DNA from: Streptomyces shenzhenensis
Lineage (GTDB): Bacteria; Actinomycetota; Actinomycetes; Streptomycetales; Streptomycetaceae
Reading direction: 5' to 3'
DNA length: 43,914 nucleotides
Assembly: GCF_021462265.1 (NCBI RefSeq)
Contig: NZ_JAJONF010000061.1
Coordinates: 1 to 43,914 of the forward strand
A program made the position numbers and the translations under genes. Position 1 is the first letter of the stretch. Each line of letters opens with the position of its first letter. Positions 39,288 to 43,914 of the stretch are shown here, piece after piece. Below the pieces are notes generated by a model that was not told where the DNA came from, did not search any database, and saw nothing but the letters and a program-made list of their open reading frames with translations.

Positions 39288-40785
39288 TCAGAGGGATGAC
39301 GATCTCGTCCTCGACCGGCGGGTCCAGCTCCTGCGGGCGGTTCCCGGTGGCGGCGAAACAGCGCAGCCGTATCGCCTCCGGACTGACGTCCAGGCGCAGG
39401 AAGCACTTGAAGAAGGGCGGGCTGTAGGTGGCCGAGCCCGGGGAGAACAGCTGGGTGTAGACCTTCTTCACGGGCAGCCGGAAGCGGGCGCCGCGGTCCG
39501 GGCGGCTGCCGGCGCCCAGCAGCGTCGCGACCAGGCGGGTGCGGCGGGTGACCCGGGTGTCCGGGGCGGGCGTACGGCCGGGCCTGATGCCGAGGCGCTC
39601 GGCGATCACGGCGGTCGCCTCCGCCTCGGTGAGGGTGAGCAGGCGGGGCAGCCGCAGCCGCCGGCCGTACAGCCGGCTGTAGAAGGCGAGGGAGTCGCCG
39701 CGCAGCGGGTAGCAGCGGAAGTCGTCCTCGGTGACGTTCGCGACCGCCACCGGGGGGATGGTGTGGGTGGCGTGCATGAAGGCACCGCCGCCGCCCGCGA
39801 CCACGTACTGGATGGTGCGGCCGGCCACGTCGACGGGGTAGCGCTGGTAGTTGTGGATGTCGCCGCCGATGGCCGCCACGTAGTGGTGGGCCGGGTCGCG
39901 GACGATGTCGTCGACCGTGCCGCCGCCCTCGACGGGGCACGGGTGGTGCTCGCCGTCCACGTACAGCGGGGAGCCGGTGACGAGGATCTTCGGACGCGGC
40001 CCCCGGGAGATCTCGCGCAGCCAGGCGCCCTGTTCGGCGTCGACGGTGCCGAGCAGACCGGTGTCGATGCCGACGATCCGGACCGGACCGGCGTCGATGG
40101 CCCAGTAGGGTCCCGGCTGTACGGCCGTCTGCTCCTGCGCCGAGCGTGCCTTCCTTGCCTCGGCGAGGAGTTGCTCGTCCGCCGGACGCGGGCGGTGCCA
40201 GAGCAGGGCGCGCCACCAGGCGCGGGTGAGGAGGCGCGGCCTCGGCCCGGCCGGGAGCGGCGCGGCGTCGTCGCAGAAGACGCGCATGAAGGCGCCGAGG
40301 TCCTCGTACCAGTCGTGGTTGCCGGGTATCGCGTAGATCGGCGCCGGATAGTCCCGGTACGGCCGGAAGAACTTGGCGCCGTAGTCGTCGGCGGCCCCGA
40401 CCGGATAGATCACGTCGCTCGCGATCACCGCGAAGTCGGTGTCCTGACCGGCCTTCAGAAAGCCCGGCACGACCGCGTACTGGGAGTCGTCCCCCTCACC
40501 GGTGTCGCCGATCACCATGAACGAGAACCGGTCCGCCTCATGACGCCGGATCACCTTGTCGGCGGGGGCTCCGGCGGCCGCCCGCTGCGCCACCCAGCGG
40601 CTGCGGGTACGGCCCGTCGGGTCGCCGAACCAGGACGCCAGCACCCCGTTGCGGGCGGCCCACATGGTCCTCGGGTTGAACCAGAACAGCTTCTCGACGT
40701 GGTCCGGCATCAGCCGGCGATAGGCGCCGGGCTCGGCCTCGCCCCAGCCGGCGCCTTCTGCGGTTTCGCGTGAGGAGTGAGACAC
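39283..40785 (-). CDS. Calcineurin-like metallophosphoesterase
   Basis: This protein of about 500 residues has the metallophosphatase motifs in order: MVIGDTGEGD (D-x-[H/T] block), ASDVIYPVG (GD block with Ser for Gly), IPGNHDWYEDL (GNHD) and AIGGDIHNYQRY (GxH block). The C-terminal third (about 340-500) is an extra region without a known domain name. No signal peptide is seen, so it is probably cytoplasmic. GTG 40785 is favoured; a TTG at 40800 is possible. Neither has a good ribosome site, and a TACGG just upstream hints at leaderless initiation. Confidence 0.87.
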   Translation of the reverse strand: MSHSSRETAEGAGWGEAEPGAYRRLMPDHVEKLFWFNPRTMWAARNGVLASWFGDPTGRTRSRWVAQRAAAGAPADKVIRRHEADRFSFMVIGDTGEGDDSQYAVVPGFLKAGQDTDFAVIASDVIYPVGAADDYGAKFFRPYRDYPAPIYAIPGNHDWYEDLGAFMRVFCDDAAPLPAGPRPRLLTRAWWRALLWHRPRPADEQLLAEARKARSAQEQTAVQPGPYWAIDAGPVRIVGIDTGLLGTVDAEQGAWLREISRGPRPKILVTGSPLYVDGEHHPCPVEGGGTVDDIVRDPAHHYVAAIGGDIHNYQRYPVDVAGRTIQYVVAGGGGAFMHATHTIPPVAVANVTEDDFRCYPLRGDSLAFYSRLYGRRLRLPRLLTLTEAEATAVIAERLGIRPGRTPAPDTRVTRRTRLVATLLGAGSRPDRGARFRLPVKKVYTQLFSPGSATYSPPFFKCFLRLDVSPEAIRLRCFAATGNRPQELDPPVEDEIVIPLT

Positions 40786-40974
40786 GCGCGAACCGTACAA
40801 CGATCAACGGACGGCTGTGGCACGGGGGTTCGGTCCGGACCGTCACCACGCGCGGGGGGCCGTGAAGGCGCCGCCCGGTGCCGGGCGGCCGTCACCGCTT
40901 CGAGGTGGGCGCGCGCCGGGCCGGCCCGGTGGGCACCGGGACCTCGGCTGTCACTCGGGCGCCGCGGGCGGGAC

Positions 40975-41625
40975 TCAGGGAGGGACGATCTTGATGGCGC
41001 TCATCCAGCCGTGGCCCCCGGGCCGCGTCTGCAGGGCCATGTGCAGCAGCTGGATCCCCTCCAGCTCCCGGGCGTGACGCAGTCCGCCGACGATCACCGG
41101 GTTGAGTCCGCCGGAGGAGACCAGTTCGGCCACCTGGTCGCGGGCCGCCGCGTTGTCGCCGGCGATGAACACGTCCAGCGGCAGCCCGCCCACCTCACCC
41201 GCGACCAGCGAGCCCGCGAACGTGGTGTTGAAGGCCTTCACCACGTGCGTGCCCGGGGCGGCCGCCTCGGCGAGCTGCTGGGCAGCGGAGCTGTCCGCGG
41301 GCACCGTGAGCGAGTCGAGGGTCGAGAAGTCCACCGGGTTGGAGATGTCGACGACGGTCTTCCCGGCGAGCTGGTCCCCGTACTCGGTCACGACCTGCTT
41401 GGCCGCGTCGAACGGTACGGCCAGCACCACCACGTCCGCCGCCCCGACCGCGTCCGGTACGGCCGGTGCCACGTCCGCCTCCGGTGTCCGCTCGCGCAGT
41501 GCGTCGGCGAGCCTGGTGGCCTTCGCGGGATCCGTGCCGATCAGCCGGACCGTGTGGCCGCCCGCCAGGGCCCGGGTGGCGATGCCGCCCGCCATGTTGC
41601 CTGTGCCGACGATGAAGACCCGCAT
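40975..41625 (-). CDS. NADPH-dependent F420 reductase-like oxidoreductase
   Basis: The 216-residue Rossmann protein opens with MRVFIVGTGNMAGGIATRAL, the GxGxMA dinucleotide signature of the F420:NADP oxidoreductase/NADP-reductase-like family. ADVVVLAVPFDAAKQVV and KAFNTTFAGSLVAGEVGGLP are also typical. Members reduce F420 with NADPH or act on related cofactors, and some are annotated as dinucleotide-binding proteins. ATG 41625 has AAGGGG upstream. F420 could serve an LLM enzyme such as the one at 38160-39194, but no operon link is seen. Confidence 0.88.
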   Translation of the reverse strand: MRVFIVGTGNMAGGIATRALAGGHTVRLIGTDPAKATRLADALRERTPEADVAPAVPDAVGAADVVVLAVPFDAAKQVVTEYGDQLAGKTVVDISNPVDFSTLDSLTVPADSSAAQQLAEAAAPGTHVVKAFNTTFAGSLVAGEVGGLPLDVFIAGDNAAARDQVAELVSSGGLNPVIVGGLRHARELEGIQLLHMALQTRPGGHGWMSAIKIVPP

Positions 41626-42053
41626 GGGTGAGCCCCTTCCGTGGGGTGGGAGCTGCCGCCGGTCCGTCCACGCATGCGGCACTTCCACACTCCGCCCGAA
41701 CCAGGATAGATCGGTCAGCTCGCCGCGGCTCGGGCTCGTGACCCACGGTGACCATCGCGGCGGGGCGCGGCCTTCTCCTCGGTGAGGTCGGCACACGTCC
41801 TCGTCTCTTCGGCGCCCCGTCGTCTCTTCCCCGGCCTCGGATCCCCGGCGGGGCGGCGGCGCACGGCCGCGGCCATCTCGGGGGCCGGTGACTCGCGCTT
41901 CCCGCGGACCCCGCCCTCCCGGGTCGCCGAGGCGGGCCGTGGGCCGGTGCCCGACGCCCGTCGGGACCGGGTGTGGGCGGCGGCTCAGCGGCCGGGGCCG
42001 GGTGGCCCGCCCCGGTCGCTCGGCGGCCGGTCGCGGCGGATAGCGTGGCGATC
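41626..42053. other. Intergenic region without recognised gene
   Basis: The 428 bases between divergent genes have no frame with a domain or ribosome site that I can support. A TAGCGT at 42041-42046 sits about one helical turn before the GNAT start and could be the -10 of a leaderless transcript. Nothing else stands out. Confidence 0.4.
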
Positions 42054-42497
42054 ATGGCGGACTGGAGGATGCGGCCGTCGTCGGACGCGGACGTCGAGGC
42101 GGTGGCCGAACTGCGTGCCGCGGTGCTGCGGGACGACCTGGAGCGGCTCGGGCGGTACGACGAGCGGCGGGTCCGGCAGCGGCTGCGGGACGGGTTCGAC
42201 GCGGCCCACACCTGGGTGATCGAGGTGGGCGGTGCCTTCGCCGGCTGTGTGGCACTGCGGACGGCCGGGGACACCCGGTGGCTGGAGCACTTCTACCTGG
42301 CCCCGCACGCCCAGGGCGCCGGCATCGGCTCGGCCGTGCTGCGTGAACTGCTGGAGCGGTGCGACCGCGACGGCGTGCCCGTCCGGCTGAACGTCCTGCG
42401 CGGCAGCGCGGCGCGGCGGCTGTACGAGCGGCACGGATTCCTGGCCGAGAGCGAGGATCCGGTGGACGTGTTCATGGTGCGCCGGCCGGCTCCCTGA
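42054..42497 (+). CDS. GNAT-family N-acetyltransferase
   Basis: The 147-residue acetyl-CoA-dependent transferase has motif A FYLAPHAQGAGIGSAVLREL, where Q87-x-G-x-G binds the pyrophosphate, and motif B RLNVLRGSAARRLYERHGF. The N-terminal part carries the usual RPSSDADVEAVAELR start. The acceptor is unknown. The ATG at 42054 is clear from the alignment of the first strand, but no strong ribosome site precedes it. Confidence 0.92.
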   Translation: MADWRMRPSSDADVEAVAELRAAVLRDDLERLGRYDERRVRQRLRDGFDAAHTWVIEVGGAFAGCVALRTAGDTRWLEHFYLAPHAQGAGIGSAVLRELLERCDRDGVPVRLNVLRGSAARRLYERHGFLAESEDPVDVFMVRRPAP

Positions 42498-42538
42498 ACG
42501 GCGTCGGGCCGACCCCTCGCCCTGTATAGGGAAAACCC

Positions 42539-42568
42539 TTGACTGGCCCCGGCGTGACTGACATGCGC
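42539..42568 (+). promoter_or_regulatory. Possible promoter of the M4 protease
   Basis: TTGACT at 42539-42544 is a fair -35 box, but the -10 region (around 42561-42568) is poor, as often in secreted-enzyme genes. It lies about 190 bases before the start codon, leaving a long 5' leader. A small inverted repeat (TGACATGCGCGGGTCA) overlaps it. Confidence 0.35.
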
Positions 42569-42750
42569 GGGTCAAATCTGGAATCCTCGCTCAGCAACAC
42601 GCTCTCTCCCTGGCGTGTCCCCGGGGCACGTGCCACGCACCCCGGTCCCGGAATCCCGGTCCCCGCACAGCTCAGCTCGCCCGGGCAGCACACCCGTCTG
42701 CCCGGTCTGTCACCGGCCGCGACCCGGCGGCCGCAGCAGGAGGAGTACGA

Positions 42751-43914
42751 GTGAGACGTCTTCCCCACAGACGCGCCACGGTAGGAGCCGCCCTGGTCTC
42801 CACCGCGGCGTTCCTCGCCGTCGGCATCCAGTCGATCCCGGCGAACGCCCAGCCCGCCGCGCCCCACCCCAGCCCCGTGCGCACCGGCGGCCTGGAGTCC
42901 AAGCTCACCCCCGCCCAGCACACCGCGCTGCTCAAGAGCGCCCAGCAGAAGACCACCGCGACCGCCCGCACCATCGGCCTCGGCGCCAAGGAGAAGCTGG
43001 TCGTCAGGGATGTCGTCAAGGACAACGACGGCACCGTGCACACCCGTTACGAGCGCACCTACGCCGGTCTGCCGGTCCTCGGCGGGGACCTGGTCGTGCA
43101 CACCCCGCCCGCCTCGCTGGCGGCCGGCACCGTGAGCACGACCTTCAACAACAAGCACACCATCACGGTCCCCACGGTCACCGCGGCCTACAGCAAGTCC
43201 GCCGCCCAGACCAAGGCGCTCAAGACCGCCAAGGCCCTCGACGCGCGGCAGCCCACCGCCGACAGCGCCCGCAAGGTGATCTGGGCCGGCAGCGGCACCC
43301 CGAGGCTCGCCTGGGAGAGCGTGATCGGCGGCTTCCAGGACGACGGCACGCCCAGCAGGCTGCACGTCGTCACGGACGCCACCACCGGCAAGGAGCTCTA
43401 CCGCTACCAGGCCGTCCAGACGGGCACCGGCAACACCCAGTACAGCGGCACGGTCACCCTGAACACCACGCTGTCGGGTTCGACGTACCAGCTGTACGAC
43501 ACCACGCGCGGCGGCCACAAGACCTACAACCTCAACAACGGCACGTCGGGCACCGGCACCCTGATGACCGACTCCGACGACGTCTGGGGCACCGGAGCCG
43601 GCTCCAACACCCAGACCGCCGGCGCCGACGCGGCCTACGGCGCCCAGATGACCTGGGACTTCTACAAGAACACCTTCGGGCGCAGCGGCATCAAGAACGA
43701 CGGCGTCGCCGCCTACTCCCGTGTCCACTACAGCAGCAGCTACGTCAACGCCTTCTGGGACGACAGCTGCTTCTGCATGACCTACGGCGACGGCTCCGGC
43801 GGCACCCACGCCCTGACCTCGCTCGACGTGGCCGGCCACGAGATGAGCCACGGCGTCACCTCGAACACCGCCGGGCTCAACTACACCGGTGAGTCCGGCG
43901 GGTTGAACGAGGCG
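42751..43914 (+). CDS. Secreted M4 neutral metalloprotease (thermolysin-like), 3' end beyond window
   Basis: This is an extracellular zinc protease precursor. The GTG start at 42751 follows AGGAGG. A signal peptide (about residues 1-34; VGAALVSTAAFLAVGIQSIP, cut after NAQ/ANA) precedes an FTP/PepSY propeptide (VRDVVKDNDGTVHTRYERTY, LPVLGGDLVVH). The M4 catalytic domain then begins near residue 230. The zinc motif GHEMSHG gives His363 and His367 with catalytic Glu364, and the third ligand is Glu387 (GGLNEA), 24 residues on as in thermolysin. The window ends two codons later, so the C-terminal half is not visible. Confidence 0.93.
   Translation, partial: MRRLPHRRATVGAALVSTAAFLAVGIQSIPANAQPAAPHPSPVRTGGLESKLTPAQHTALLKSAQQKTTATARTIGLGAKEKLVVRDVVKDNDGTVHTRYERTYAGLPVLGGDLVVHTPPASLAAGTVSTTFNNKHTITVPTVTAAYSKSAAQTKALKTAKALDARQPTADSARKVIWAGSGTPRLAWESVIGGFQDDGTPSRLHVVTDATTGKELYRYQAVQTGTGNTQYSGTVTLNTTLSGSTYQLYDTTRGGHKTYNLNNGTSGTGTLMTDSDDVWGTGAGSNTQTAGADAAYGAQMTWDFYKNTFGRSGIKNDGVAAYSRVHYSSSYVNAFWDDSCFCMTYGDGSGGTHALTSLDVAGHEMSHGVTSNTAGLNYTGESGGLNEA

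Noticed and set aside
1..43914. tRNA, rRNA, CRISPR array, insertion sequence, integrase or phage genes
   Set aside because: I scanned for these and saw no cloverleaf-like segment, spaced repeats, transposase or integrase motifs, or terminal inverted repeats that would support a call.

Overview
The window is high-GC actinobacterial chromosome, almost certainly Streptomyces. The evidence is strong third-position G/C bias, frequent GTG starts, AGGAGG-type ribosome sites, ATGA/GTGA stop-start overlaps, and gene families typical of the genus (SigB/F/G-type sigma factor, SpoIIE phosphatase with PAS and GAF domains, ECF sigma with zf-HC2 anti-sigma, BlaI/M56 pair, LigD fragments, M4 neutral protease). 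No rRNA, tRNA, CRISPR array, transposase or phage gene was seen. It looks like accessory chromosome: many small self-regulated modules separated by decayed gene fragments.

Layout. 77-2089: a two-domain VOC protein and a SigB/F/G-type sigma factor. 2367-4457: a MarR-ABC transporter operon behind a perfect palindrome. 4655-7836: a hypothetical protein, a stand-alone hemC paralogue with a hemC scrap beside it on the other strand, and a ligase-only ATP-dependent DNA ligase. 8047-10385: a divergent MFS pump/TetR pair with a shared operator. 10369-12430: a zinc alcohol dehydrogenase and an orphan response regulator with a direct-repeat operator between them. 12590-13090: a LysR pseudogene.

13134-18994 is the most striking block: a GntR regulator, then GalB-like, GalC-like and GalD-like enzymes, a type I (VOC) extradiol dioxygenase, and an aromatic-acid MFS transporter. 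The same near-palindromic GntR-type site lies before the regulator and before the transporter. The enzymes fit ring cleavage of gallate, or a similar trihydroxy-aromatic acid, to 4-oxalomesaconate and on to pyruvate plus oxaloacetate. The ring-opening enzyme, however, is not of the LigAB/GalA family.

19050-21052: an XRE/DUF2690 membrane regulator, a secreted SH3 protein, and remnants of a cupin and an Ldh2-type dehydrogenase abutting each other. 21053-25961: an HSL esterase, an M56 peptidase and BlaI repressor, and, divergent across two BlaI boxes, an MGDG-synthase-like glycosyltransferase and a NodB deacetylase; this reads as an envelope-stress switch. 26018-29992: a MarR with an operator matching the two repeats at 11.6 kb, then DoxX, a BCP-type peroxiredoxin and a PAS-GAF-PP2C-HATPase protein. 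30019-31022: a secreted cupin and a non-coding stretch with a 25-bp tandem repeat.

31023-35239: a five-gene ECF sigma/zf-HC2 anti-sigma/ABC transporter operon with a recognisable ECF-type promoter and four translational overlaps. 35306-37035: an MFS remnant, a LigD 3'-phosphoesterase and an aldo/keto reductase. 37184-41625: a TauD-type dioxygenase, an LLM flavin monooxygenase, a metallophosphatase and an F420/NADP-type reductase. 42054 to the end: a GNAT acetyltransferase and the first part of a secreted M4 metalloprotease cut by the window edge.
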